Shown here: piece by piece, positions 50,270 through 58,329 of the stretch
Numbering within the stretch: the stretch's first letter is position 1
Layout: every line of letters starts with the position of its first letter
From: Rugosimonospora acidiphila
GTDB lineage: Bacteria; Actinomycetota; Actinomycetes; Mycobacteriales; Micromonosporaceae
Direction of reading: 5' to 3'
NCBI RefSeq assembly: GCF_039543385.1
Contig: NZ_BAABJQ010000036.1
Location: 19,673-83,672, forward strand
Length of the DNA stretch: 64,000 nt
The notes under the pieces: generated by a model
The model's database searches: none
What the model was told of the DNA's origin: nothing
The model's input: the letters and a program-made list of their open reading frames with translations, nothing else
Program-made: the position numbers and the translations under genes

Positions 50270-51112
50270 CTAACCAGCGGTTCCCGGGGGCCAGGCCAGG
50301 CCACGCAGGCCGGCCGCGCCACCCTTGACCACGTCCCGGTCGTGGTCGTCGAGCTTGCTCGGATCGCCCGGCGCGTACTGCCAGAGGGTCAGCGCCGTCC
50401 ACCCGGCCGGCAGCGTGGGCGCCCTCGTCGTGTTGTACGCGGCCAGGTCCAGCGGGTACGCGCCGAACGACGGATCGTTGCCGGTGCACGGGTCCCACCA
50501 GTACGTGTTGGTGTAGATCATCGGCTTGCGGCCGATGCCCGCCTCGATCCGGCCGATGAACGCGTGGATCCAGTCCCGCATCTGGGTGGGGTCGAGGTTG
50601 TAGCACCGGTCGGTTCGAATGCCGGCATAGGGCCATTCCAGGTCGATGAACGGCACCAGGGTGGTGGCGTCGCGGGCGAACTTCGCGTGGCGCAGGAAGA
50701 AATCGGCCTGCCCGATGGGGTCGCCGTGGTCCGGGCGGGCGTACACGTACGCGCCGACGTAGCGGCCCGCGTCCCGGGCGGCGGAGTAATCGGCCACGAA
50801 GTACGGGTTCAGGTAGGTGCTGCCCTCGGTGGCCTTGATGTACACGAACTGGCTGCCGGCCGCCACCTCGGTGGGCCACTGCACGGTGAAGTGCTGGTGG
50901 TCATGGCTGGACAGGTCGATGCCCCCGACCGGGTACCCGACGGGTCGGCCGGCCCTGATCGCGTCCACCACCCCGGTCGGCACCGGCGGCGGGGCGGGCC
51001 GGTGGACGGGTGGCGCGGAGCCGGCGGCCCACACGGGGCTGACCAGCAGCGCGAGCAGCAGCCCGGTGACCCGTCTTCGGCGCGGCGAGCGCATCATCCA
51101 CAGCAGGGACAT
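50270..51112 (-). CDS. Secreted GH25 muramidase (lysozyme)
   Basis: 280 residues. The N-terminus MSLLWMMRSPRRRRVTGLLL leads into a signal peptide ending near AGSAPP. The GH25 barrel has the first catalytic Asp in YPVGGIDLSSHDHQHFTVQW, the DxE pair in VPFIDLEWPYAG, and KPMIYTNTYWW plus LTLWQYAPGDPSKLDDHDRD at the end. GH25 enzymes cleave the MurNAc-GlcNAc bond of peptidoglycan. The start could also be an internal ATG near 51095. A role in hyphal wall remodelling or in killing competitors is possible. Confidence 0.88.
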   Translation of the reverse strand: MSLLWMMRSPRRRRVTGLLLALLVSPVWAAGSAPPVHRPAPPPVPTGVVDAIRAGRPVGYPVGGIDLSSHDHQHFTVQWPTEVAAGSQFVYIKATEGSTYLNPYFVADYSAARDAGRYVGAYVYARPDHGDPIGQADFFLRHAKFARDATTLVPFIDLEWPYAGIRTDRCYNLDPTQMRDWIHAFIGRIEAGIGRKPMIYTNTYWWDPCTGNDPSFGAYPLDLAAYNTTRAPTLPAGWTALTLWQYAPGDPSKLDDHDRDVVKGGAAGLRGLAWPPGTAG

Positions 51113-51532
51113 CGGTCCAGTGTGCCCGACCGGGCACCCGCGCCATGGCCAGCGACCCGCCGGCGATGAGTACTGCCACAGTGGCCGGCGCCACGCCCAC
51201 CGACCGCTGGGGGGCTTCGCCCGGATAGTCGCGGATAGCCCGAACTTCCGGAACCTGCGCATCGCCCGCGACGGCTACCGGCGCGGGCTCAAGCCCGACG
51301 GTCGCCGGTGCGCCGCGTGGCATCGCGTTGTTCGTCGCGATACCGGTGCTCATCCGGGGGGTGCGCGGTGCCGGGTCCGCACCGGACGTGGGAAACGCAT
51401 GATCTGGACGTGACTATCGCAGTCGCGCAACAGTCCGTTCCTCACGCGCAACGATGACATCGCACACTGGGGCGGCGTCCGCGCCCCGGCCACGATGTAC
51501 GTACATCGGCCGGGCGCTGGAGGTTGACGGGA
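51113..51532. promoter_or_regulatory. Upstream regulatory region of the lanthipeptide operon
   Basis: 420 bp between the divergent muramidase and lanKC. No convincing gene is present. The part nearest lanKC (51395-51470) is A/T-richer than its surroundings and probably holds the promoter. The clearest element is the 16-bp palindrome listed separately. Confidence 0.4.
51493..51508. promoter_or_regulatory. Perfect 16-bp palindrome before lanKC
   Basis: CGATGTACGTACATCG, centred about 32 bp upstream of the proposed TTG start codon. It is the strongest operator candidate in this region; whether RamR-like or another regulator binds it is unknown. Confidence 0.55.
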
Positions 51533-54472
51533 TTGAGCGAGCGATACGAAGCGTTCTGTATGGCTCATCCGCTGTTCTACGACGCCTTGCATTCGGAGGG
51601 TTCCGCCAGGAAATTGTTCCCCACCGCCGACCGGCCCCTGCCGGAAGGGTGGCGGCGGGCGGTGCAGAATGACTGGCTGGTATTCGCTCCGGCCGACTCT
51701 CGGTTGCCCCTGCAGGGCTGGAAGATTCACGTTTCCGCGACCCTGGGCAACGCCGTCCGGGTGCTCGACACCACCTGGGACTACTGCGTGTCGCGGGGCA
51801 TCGAGTTCAAGTTCCTGCGGTCGGAGTCCGCGCTGTGGCTGCGCAGTTCCAAGTACGCGCCGCGCGGGTACAGCGGCAAGCTGGTCACCATCTACCCGCG
51901 TGACGACCAGTCCTGCGAGCGGATCCTGCGGGAACTCGGCGCCATCCTGGACGGTGAGCCGGGGCCCTACATCCTCAGCGACCTGCGCTGGCAGGACGGG
52001 CCGCTGCACGTGCGCTACGGCGGGTTCGCGCCGCGGCACTGCGTCGACGAGTCCGGCGAGGTGGTGCTCGCGATCGCCGACGGCACCGGCACGCTCGTGC
52101 CGGACCGGCGTGACCCGGTGTTCCGCGTGCCGCCCTGGCTGTCCCTGCCCGACTTCCTCGCGTCGGCGCTGGCCGGCCGCAACGCGGTGACGGTGTCGGA
52201 CATCCCGTACCAGATCGAAGGCGTGCTGCACTTCTCCAACGGCGGCGGCCTGTACCTGGCCCGGGACACCCGGGACGGCAAGCAGGTCGTCCTCAAGGAG
52301 GCCCGGCCGTACGCCGGCCTGGACGGCACCGGCACGGACGCCGTGACGCGGGCGGCCCGGGAGTTCGAGGTCCTCACCCGCCTGGCCGGCGTGCCGGCGG
52401 TACCCCGGGCGTACGACTTCTTCACCCTGGGCGACCACCGGTTCCTGGCGATGGAGTACATCGACGGCCGGCCGCTGCACCAGGCGCTGGTGCCGCGCTA
52501 CCCCATGGTCGACGTGGGCGCCGGGCCCGAGGAGTACGCCGGCTACGTGGACTGGGCGCTGGGCGTGTACGGGCAGGTCGAGGCCGCCGTGCTGGACATG
52601 CACGAGCGCGGGGTGGTCTACGGCGACCTGCACCCGTTCAACATCATGATCCGCGAGGACGAGACCGTGGCGCTGCTCGACTTCGAGGTCGCCTCGTTCG
52701 TCGAACAGGACGCCCGGCCGGCGCTGGGCAACCAGGGCTTCGCCGCCCCGGCCGGGACGACCGGCGTCGACGCCGACCGATACGCGCTGGCCTGCCTGCG
52801 GCTCTCGCTGTTCCTGCCGATCACCCCCATCCTGTGGCTGGCCCGGTCGAAGGCCGATCACCTGGCCGAGGTGATCGGCCGGCACTTCCCGGTCCCGGCC
52901 GAGTTCCTCTCCCACGCGGTCGAGGTGATCGCCGCCGCGGAGCTGCGCCGGCTGGCCGGCGAGGTCCCACCGGCCGCCGCCAGGGTGGCGGCCGGCCCAG
53001 CAACCCCCGCCCGGACGATCCCCGCCCAGGCAATCCCCGCCCAGACAATCCCCGCACAGACTGGCGCGCCGGAGGACCACCTCGCCGCGCCCGCGTCCGT
53101 GCGCGCGCCTGTCCCCGCCGGCGCGCGCACGGACGCACCAACCGTCCCACCCCTGAACTCCCCCGCCGGTCCCGTGGTTCCCGTGTCCGTGCCCGCCACC
53201 ACGCCGGGGGACACCCCGGTCGGGCGGGCCGCCGGGGCAGGGGAGGCCGGCCCACGGCCGGCGGGGGCTCACTCGAACGCCGTCGCGCCGGGGCAGGCCC
53301 CGCCGGCGGGCGGCCCGGACCCGATGTTGGACGCGGGGGACTGGCCGGGCATCCGGGCCCGGCTGGCCCGCGCCATCCTGGCCAGCGCGACCCCCGACCG
53401 CAGCGACCGGCTGTTCCCCGGCGACATCGAGGGGTTCCGCCTCGGCGGGCTGGGGCTGGCATACGGCGCGGCGGGCGTGCTGTACAGCCTGTCCGTCACC
53501 GGGGCCGGCCGCCACCCCGAGCACGAGCAGTGGCTGCTGCGACAGGTCAAGCAGCCGCCGCCGGGCACCATGATGGGCCTGTACGACGGCCTGCACGGCG
53601 CCGTGTTCGCCCTGGACCACCTCGGGTACCGCGCGGAGGCACTGGACGCGCTGGACATGTGCCTCAGCGACGGGTGGCAGGGCCTGGGCCTGGACCTGTT
53701 CGGCGGGCTGTCCGGCATCGGGCTCAACCTGGCCCACCTCGCCGACCGCACCGGCGACGCGGCCCTGCGCTCGGCCGCCGCCCGGGCCGCCGAACTGGTC
53801 GCCGCGCGCCTCGGCGACGAGGAGTCGGTGCTGACCACCAGCGGCCACCCGCACCCGTACGCGGGGCTGATGCGCGGTTCGTCCGGCCCGGCGCTGCTGC
53901 TGATCAGGACGTACGACCGCACCGGCGACGACGCGTACCTCGACCTGGCCGCCGTCGCGCTGCGCCAGGACCTGCGCCGGTGCGTGGTACGCGGCAACGG
54001 CGTGCTGGAGGTCAACGAGGGTTGGCGGACCCTGCCGTACCTGGCGGCCGGCAGCGTGGGCGTGGGCATCGCGCTGGGCGAGTACCTGGCCCGCCGCTTC
54101 GACGAGAGGTTCGACCGGGCCAGCCGGTCCATCCTCGGCGCGGCACGCTCGCCGCTGTACGTCCAGCCGGGGATCTTCGGCGGCCGGGCCGGCATCCTGC
54201 TCTACCTGACCGGGCGCGCCGCGGCGCCGGGTACCGACCCGGACGTGTACGACCAGCTCGACCGGTTGTCCTGGCACGCGCTGCCCTACGCCGGCGGCCT
54301 CGCGTTCCCCGGCGACCAGCTGCTGCGCCTGTCGATGGACCTGGCCACCGGTACCGCCGGTGTACTCCTGGCCGCCGGCGCGGCCCTGCACGGACAGCCC
54401 GTTCACCTCCCGTTGCTGCCCCGTGCCGGCTGGCCCGGTCCGCAAGCTCCCGCGCCAACGGGGCGCGGGTAG
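51533..54472 (+). CDS. ramC: Class III lanthipeptide synthetase LanKC (RamC-like)
   Basis: 979 residues, three domains. The N-terminal lyase region (1-210) starts LSERYEAFCMAHPLFYDALH. The kinase-like domain (about 220-480) has the catalytic loop YGDLHPFNIM (Asp365, Asn370) and metal site DFEVASF (Asp383). After a Pro/Ala linker (480-600) comes the LanC-like cyclase domain (600-979) with GLYDGLHGAVFALDHLG, FGGLSGIGLNLAHL and YAGGLAFPGDQLLRL. The LanC zinc ligands (Cys, Cys-His) are not apparent, as in class III. The enzyme phosphorylates Ser, eliminates phosphate and cyclises Cys onto dehydroalanine. TTG 51533 has GGAGG 9 nt upstream; TTG 51524 is too close to it. The gene lies 31 bp before the precursor. 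Confidence 0.93.
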   Translation: MSERYEAFCMAHPLFYDALHSEGSARKLFPTADRPLPEGWRRAVQNDWLVFAPADSRLPLQGWKIHVSATLGNAVRVLDTTWDYCVSRGIEFKFLRSESALWLRSSKYAPRGYSGKLVTIYPRDDQSCERILRELGAILDGEPGPYILSDLRWQDGPLHVRYGGFAPRHCVDESGEVVLAIADGTGTLVPDRRDPVFRVPPWLSLPDFLASALAGRNAVTVSDIPYQIEGVLHFSNGGGLYLARDTRDGKQVVLKEARPYAGLDGTGTDAVTRAAREFEVLTRLAGVPAVPRAYDFFTLGDHRFLAMEYIDGRPLHQALVPRYPMVDVGAGPEEYAGYVDWALGVYGQVEAAVLDMHERGVVYGDLHPFNIMIREDETVALLDFEVASFVEQDARPALGNQGFAAPAGTTGVDADRYALACLRLSLFLPITPILWLARSKADHLAEVIGRHFPVPAEFLSHAVEVIAAAELRRLAGEVPPAAARVAAGPATPARTIPAQAIPAQTIPAQTGAPEDHLAAPASVRAPVPAGARTDAPTVPPLNSPAGPVVPVSVPATTPGDTPVGRAAGAGEAGPRPAGAHSNAVAPGQAPPAGGPDPMLDAGDWPGIRARLARAILASATPDRSDRLFPGDIEGFRLGGLGLAYGAAGVLYSLSVTGAGRHPEHEQWLLRQVKQPPPGTMMGLYDGLHGAVFALDHLGYRAEALDALDMCLSDGWQGLGLDLFGGLSGIGLNLAHLADRTGDAALRSAAARAAELVAARLGDEESVLTTSGHPHPYAGLMRGSSGPALLLIRTYDRTGDDAYLDLAAVALRQDLRRCVVRGNGVLEVNEGWRTLPYLAAGSVGVGIALGEYLARRFDERFDRASRSILGAARSPLYVQPGIFGGRAGILLYLTGRAAAPGTDPDVYDQLDRLSWHALPYAGGLAFPGDQLLRLSMDLATGTAGVLLAAGAALHGQPVHLPLLPRAGWPGPQAPAPTGRG
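53001..53060 (+). repeat. 15-bp repeats encoding a Pro-Ala-Gln linker in LanKC
   Basis: Three to four imperfect 15-bp units (ATCCCCGCCCAGRCA type) encode IPAQ(A/T) repeats between the kinase and cyclase domains, which suggests a flexible tether of variable length. Confidence 0.7.
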
Positions 54473-54503
54473 GTGGAAACGTCCCACGAAAGGAGCCATT
54501 CAC

Positions 54504-54653
54504 ATGGCGCTTCTCGATCTGCAAGGCATGGAGCCGGTCGCGCCGCAGGGCCACGGCGGCGGTGGTGGCGGTGGCGGCGGTGGCGCGCACGCCAGCAGCG
54601 CCAGCCTGCTGATCTGCCTGGCCAGCTCGTTGAGCCTGGTGACCTGCATCTGA
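54504..54653 (+). CDS. ramS: SapB-like class III lanthipeptide precursor (RamS-like)
   Basis: 49 residues. The leader starts MALLDLQGMEPVAPQGH, with the LLDLQ motif read by class III synthetases. Residues 18-27 are ten consecutive glycines. The core AHASSASLLICLASSLSLVT-CI has two S-x2-S-x3-C motifs (Ser31/Ser34/Cys38 and Ser41/Ser44/Cys48). From memory, the SapB C-terminus ASLLLCGDSSLSITTCN agrees at 11 of 17 positions with ASLLICLASSLSLVTCI here. Two lanthionine or labionin rings are expected. AAAGGAG precedes the ATG. SapB is a surfactant coat peptide that lets aerial hyphae break the surface. The glycine tract is unlike known RamS leaders. Confidence 0.92.
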   Translation: MALLDLQGMEPVAPQGHGGGGGGGGGGAHASSASLLICLASSLSLVTCI

Positions 54654-54669
54654 GATCACCACGGGTAGA

Positions 54670-54707
54670 GCGGTCCCGGGCGGCCGACGATGTCCGCCCG
54701 GGACCGC
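54670..54707 (+). terminator. Strong hairpin between precursor and transporter genes
   Basis: A 14-bp perfect stem (GCGGTCCCGGGCGG and its complement) with a 10-nt loop, 17 nt after the precursor stop codon. It probably causes partial termination or protects the upstream mRNA, giving more precursor and synthetase than transporter. Confidence 0.7.
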
Positions 54708-54787
54708 GTTCGCGGCAAAGCGTTCACGGTCCCAGTGCTCACGGCTCGGGAGCGGATGTTCCGGGCACGCATGGACGGGAGCGCGGG

Positions 54788-56431
54788 GTGACGGCGGTTC
54801 GGGCGGTGGTCCGCCGGGGCGGCGCCTGGCTGCCGCTGATCGCCTGCACCGCGCTCGCGGGTACGGCGTGCGACCTGGCCCTGCCGGCCGCTCTCGGCCG
54901 CGCCGTTGACGCCGTCGTCGCGCACTCCGGCACCGCCGGTTGGCTGCGGCTGTGCGCCGGCCTGATCGCGCTGAGCGTCGGCTGCGACCTCGTCATGACA
55001 TACGCGAGCGCGGTGTGCGTCGCCGACACCACCGCGTGGCTGCGCCGGCGGCTGGTCCGCCACCTGCTCGCGGTCGGCCCCCGCACCGGGCTGGACACCG
55101 GGGACCTGGTCTCCCGGGTGACCTCGAACGCCGCGGACGCGGCGCTGGCCGGCCCCAGCCTGCTGTCGGTGGCCACCGGGATCGTGCCGCCGATCGGCAG
55201 CGTGGTGCTGCTCGCGCTCATCGACCCCTGGCTGGCTGCGGCGTTCCTGGCCGGGCTGGCGCTGGTGGCGGTGATGCTGCGGACCTTCACCCGGCACACA
55301 GCCGACGTGCTCACCCGCTACCAGCGGGTTCAGGGCCGGCTGGCCGCGCGGCTGGCCGAGTCGCTGTCCGGGGTGCGCACCATCGCGGCGGCCGGCACCG
55401 TCGACCGGGAGGCGGCGCGGGTGCTGGAGCCGCTGCCGGAGCTGCGCGAGCAGGGCGCGCTGACCTGGCGCGTGCTGTCCCGCGCCAGCGCGCAGGCCGG
55501 CATCATCGGGCCCCTGGTCGAGGTGGCGGTGCTGACCGCCGGCGGGCTGGCGCTGGCCACCGGGCGAATCAGCGCGGGCGGCCTGTTCGCGGCCAGCCGG
55601 TACGCGGCCATGGGCGCCGGCCTCGGCGCGCTGACCTCGGTGCTCGGCCAGCTCGCCCGGGCCCGGGCGGGCAACCACCGGGCCGCCGAGGTGCTCGCGC
55701 TGCCGACGGTGCCGTACGGCAACGCCAGCCTGCCCGACGGGCCGGGCACGGTGCGCTTCCGGCAGGTCAGCGTCCGGGCCGGCGACACCCTGCTGCTGGA
55801 CGGCGTCGACCTCACCGTGCCGGGCGGCGCGGCGGTGGCCGTGGTGGGCCGCTCCGGGGCCGGCAAGTCGGTACTCGTCGCGCTCGCCGCCCGGCTACGG
55901 GAACCGGATGCGGGCTCGGTGCTGCTCGACGGCGTACCGCTGGTGCGGCTGAGCCACGCCGCTCTGCGCGCGGCGGTCAGCTGCGCCTTCGAGCGGCCGG
56001 TACTGGTCGGTGAGCGCATCGCCGACGCCGTGGGCCTAGGCAGCGAACCGGCCGAGGTACGGGCGGCGGCCCGCGCCACCCACGCGCACGACTTCGTCAG
56101 CCGGTTGCCGGCCGGCTACGACACCCCGCTGGCCGAGGCGCCGATGTCCGGTGGCGAGAACCAGCGCCTCGGGCTGGCCCGGTCCTGGCGGGCCGGTCGG
56201 CTGCTGATCCTGGACGACGCGACGTCCAGCGTGGACATGGTCACCGAGATGCAGATCAGCCGGACGCTCACCGAGGACCATGGCCGGCGTACCCGGCTGA
56301 TCGTCACGCACCGCCCGGCCACGGCCGCCCGGGCCGATCTGGTGGTGTGGCTCGACTCCGGCCGGGTGCGGGCGATCGGGTCGCACGAGCGGCTGTGGGA
56401 CGACCCGCGGTACCGAGCGGTGTTCCAGTGA
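54788..56431 (+). CDS. ramA: ABC transporter, fused membrane/ATPase half (RamA-like)
   Basis: 547 residues. Six membrane helices occupy about 1-300 (AWLPLIACTALAGTACDLAL first). The ATPase domain has Walker A VVGRSGAGKSVLVALAARLR, signature MSGGENQRLGLARSWRAG, Walker B LLILDDATSSVDMVTEM and the H-loop IVTHRP. The GTG at 54788 has GGAG upstream. It ends in a GTGA overlap with the next ABC gene, so the two form a heterodimeric exporter, by analogy with RamAB, moving the lanthipeptide out of the cell. No C39 peptidase domain is fused, so leader removal needs another protease. Confidence 0.88.
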   Translation: MTAVRAVVRRGGAWLPLIACTALAGTACDLALPAALGRAVDAVVAHSGTAGWLRLCAGLIALSVGCDLVMTYASAVCVADTTAWLRRRLVRHLLAVGPRTGLDTGDLVSRVTSNAADAALAGPSLLSVATGIVPPIGSVVLLALIDPWLAAAFLAGLALVAVMLRTFTRHTADVLTRYQRVQGRLAARLAESLSGVRTIAAAGTVDREAARVLEPLPELREQGALTWRVLSRASAQAGIIGPLVEVAVLTAGGLALATGRISAGGLFAASRYAAMGAGLGALTSVLGQLARARAGNHRAAEVLALPTVPYGNASLPDGPGTVRFRQVSVRAGDTLLLDGVDLTVPGGAAVAVVGRSGAGKSVLVALAARLREPDAGSVLLDGVPLVRLSHAALRAAVSCAFERPVLVGERIADAVGLGSEPAEVRAAARATHAHDFVSRLPAGYDTPLAEAPMSGGENQRLGLARSWRAGRLLILDDATSSVDMVTEMQISRTLTEDHGRRTRLIVTHRPATAARADLVVWLDSGRVRAIGSHERLWDDPRYRAVFQ

Positions 56432-58329
56432 GGCGCGCGCTGCGCTTCGGCGTGGCCTCGCTACGCCGCCGGCCCCTGATCGCCCTCGCCGCCTGGTCGC
56501 TTCCGGAGGCGCTACCCGCCACGGTCTCCGGCCTGGCCGTGGCGCACGCGGTCGACGCCGGTTTCCTGGCCGGCCGGCCGCTGGTCGGGCTGGCCTGGCT
56601 GGCGGTGCTGCTGGTGGCGGCCGGCGTCGGCGCGCTCGGCGCCCGGCAGGGGTACCGCCGGCTGGGTGAGGTCGTCGAGCCGTTCCGCGACGACCTGGTC
56701 CGCCGGGTCGTGCGTGGCGCGCTGCGCCGCGGCGCGGCCGGCCGGCCCGACGACGGCGCGGTGGCCCGGCTGACCCACCAGGTGGAGATCGTCCGGGACG
56801 CGTACGCCGGCCTGATCGTGGTGCTGCGCAGCTTCGCCATCATCGTGGTCGGCGCGCTGGTCGGGCTGCTGTCCCTGGCGCCGGTGATCCTCCTGCTGGT
56901 GGCGCCGCCGTTCCTGCTCGGGGTGGGCGCGTTCTCGCTGACCCTGGGCCTGGCCGCCGCCCGCCAGCGCGATTATGTCCGGGCCGACGAGCGGCTGGCG
57001 CAGCGCGCCGGTGCGGTGCTGGCCGGCACCCGCGACGTGGTCGCCTGCGGCGCCGAGCAGCAGGCGACCGACCTGGTGGCGGCCCCGGTCGCCGAACAGG
57101 CGGCGGCCGAGCGCGCGATCGCCCGGGTCCAGGCGCTGCGCACGGTGTGCTACGCGGTGGGCGGGTGGCTGCCGCTGATCCTCGTGCTCGCCGCCGGTCC
57201 CTGGCTGGTCGGCCGGGGGCTGACCGCCGGGCAGATCATGGGCGGGCTGCTGTACGTGCTGAGCGGGCTGCAGCCCGCGCTGGGCACGGTGGTGCAGAGC
57301 CTGAGCGGGAGCGGGCTGAGGTTCGTGGTGGTACTGGACCGCATCCTCGACGCCACTGGGGCGGAAGCGCCGCCGGCCGAGCAGTCGCCGGGCCGCGAGT
57401 CGCCGGCCGAGGCGCCACCAGCCGAGCAGTCGCCGGCGGGGGAGCCGGGCGACGGGTACGACGTGCGGCTGCGGGGGATCACCTACGGGTACGGGCCGCA
57501 CGCCGAACCGGTCCTGCGCGACCTGCATCTGGACGTGCCCGCGGGCGATCACCTCGCCGTCGTCGGGCCCAGCGGGATCGGCAAGTCCACGCTGGCCGGG
57601 ATCGTGTGCGGGCTGCTGCGGCCGGACGGCGGGGCGGTCACGCTCGGCGGTACCCCGGTCGGCGAGTTGTCCGGGCAGCGCCTGGCGGGCGTGCGCGTGC
57701 TGATCCCACAGGAGGCGTACGTGTTCGCCGGCACGGTCCAGGAGAACCTGACCTACCTGTGCCCGGACGCACCACCGGAGCGGATCGAGGCCGCCGTCGA
57801 CGTGATCGGCGCGCGGGAGTTGGTGGACACGCTCGGCGGGCTGGGCGCCCCGCTGGCTCCGGACGAGCTGTCGGCCGGCCAGCGGCAACTGGTCAGCCTG
57901 GTGCGCGCGTACCTGTCCCCGGCGCCGATCGCGGTGCTGGACGAGGCGACCTGCCACCTCGATCCGGCGGCGGAGCGCCGGGCGGAGGAGGCGTTCGCCG
58001 CCCGGGGCGGCACGCTCATCGTGATCGCCCACCGGATCAGCTCGGCGCTGCGGGCCCGCCGCATCCTGGTGCTGGACGGCGCGACTCAGGTGGTGGGCGA
58101 CCACGAGGCCCTGCTGTCGGCCTGCCCGCTGTACCGGGAACTGCTCGGCTACTGGGACTCCGGCGTCGGCGCGAACGCCGCCCCGCGCCAGCCTGCCGCG
58201 CCCGCGCCCACCGCGTCCGCGCCTGCCGGGGCCGCGATGCCCGTGCCCGCGTCCGCGCAGGTGGAGATCGAGTCCGCGGACGCCGCGCCCGCCGAGGTCC
58301 AGCCCGCTCAGATCCAGCCGGCCTCGTGA
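56428..58329 (+). CDS. ramB: ABC transporter, fused membrane/ATPase half (RamB-like)
   Basis: 633 residues. The membrane domain spans about 1-300. A short Glu/Pro/Ala linker (APPAEQSPGRESPAEAPPAE) precedes the ATPase domain with Walker A VVGPSGIGKSTLAGIVCGLL, signature LSAGQRQLVSLVRAYLSP, Walker B IAVLDEATCHLDP and H-loop IVIAHRISSA. A 60-residue Ala/Pro tail (ending IQPAS) is unusual for the family. The GTG start overlaps the ramA-like stop. Its 3' end overlaps the convergent regulator gene by 22 bp. Confidence 0.88.
   Translation: MRRALRFGVASLRRRPLIALAAWSLPEALPATVSGLAVAHAVDAGFLAGRPLVGLAWLAVLLVAAGVGALGARQGYRRLGEVVEPFRDDLVRRVVRGALRRGAAGRPDDGAVARLTHQVEIVRDAYAGLIVVLRSFAIIVVGALVGLLSLAPVILLLVAPPFLLGVGAFSLTLGLAAARQRDYVRADERLAQRAGAVLAGTRDVVACGAEQQATDLVAAPVAEQAAAERAIARVQALRTVCYAVGGWLPLILVLAAGPWLVGRGLTAGQIMGGLLYVLSGLQPALGTVVQSLSGSGLRFVVVLDRILDATGAEAPPAEQSPGRESPAEAPPAEQSPAGEPGDGYDVRLRGITYGYGPHAEPVLRDLHLDVPAGDHLAVVGPSGIGKSTLAGIVCGLLRPDGGAVTLGGTPVGELSGQRLAGVRVLIPQEAYVFAGTVQENLTYLCPDAPPERIEAAVDVIGARELVDTLGGLGAPLAPDELSAGQRQLVSLVRAYLSPAPIAVLDEATCHLDPAAERRAEEAFAARGGTLIVIAHRISSALRARRILVLDGATQVVGDHEALLSACPLYRELLGYWDSGVGANAAPRQPAAPAPTASAPAGAAMPVPASAQVEIESADAAPAEVQPAQIQPAS

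Noticed and set aside
50901..51353. A 150-codon minus-strand frame overlapping the muramidase start
   Set aside because: Its second half is a shadow of the muramidase, and no ribosome site or family features support its first half.
51350..54499. A 1049-codon open frame antisense to lanKC
   Set aside because: Same artefact; the plus-strand LanKC has conserved kinase and cyclase motifs throughout.
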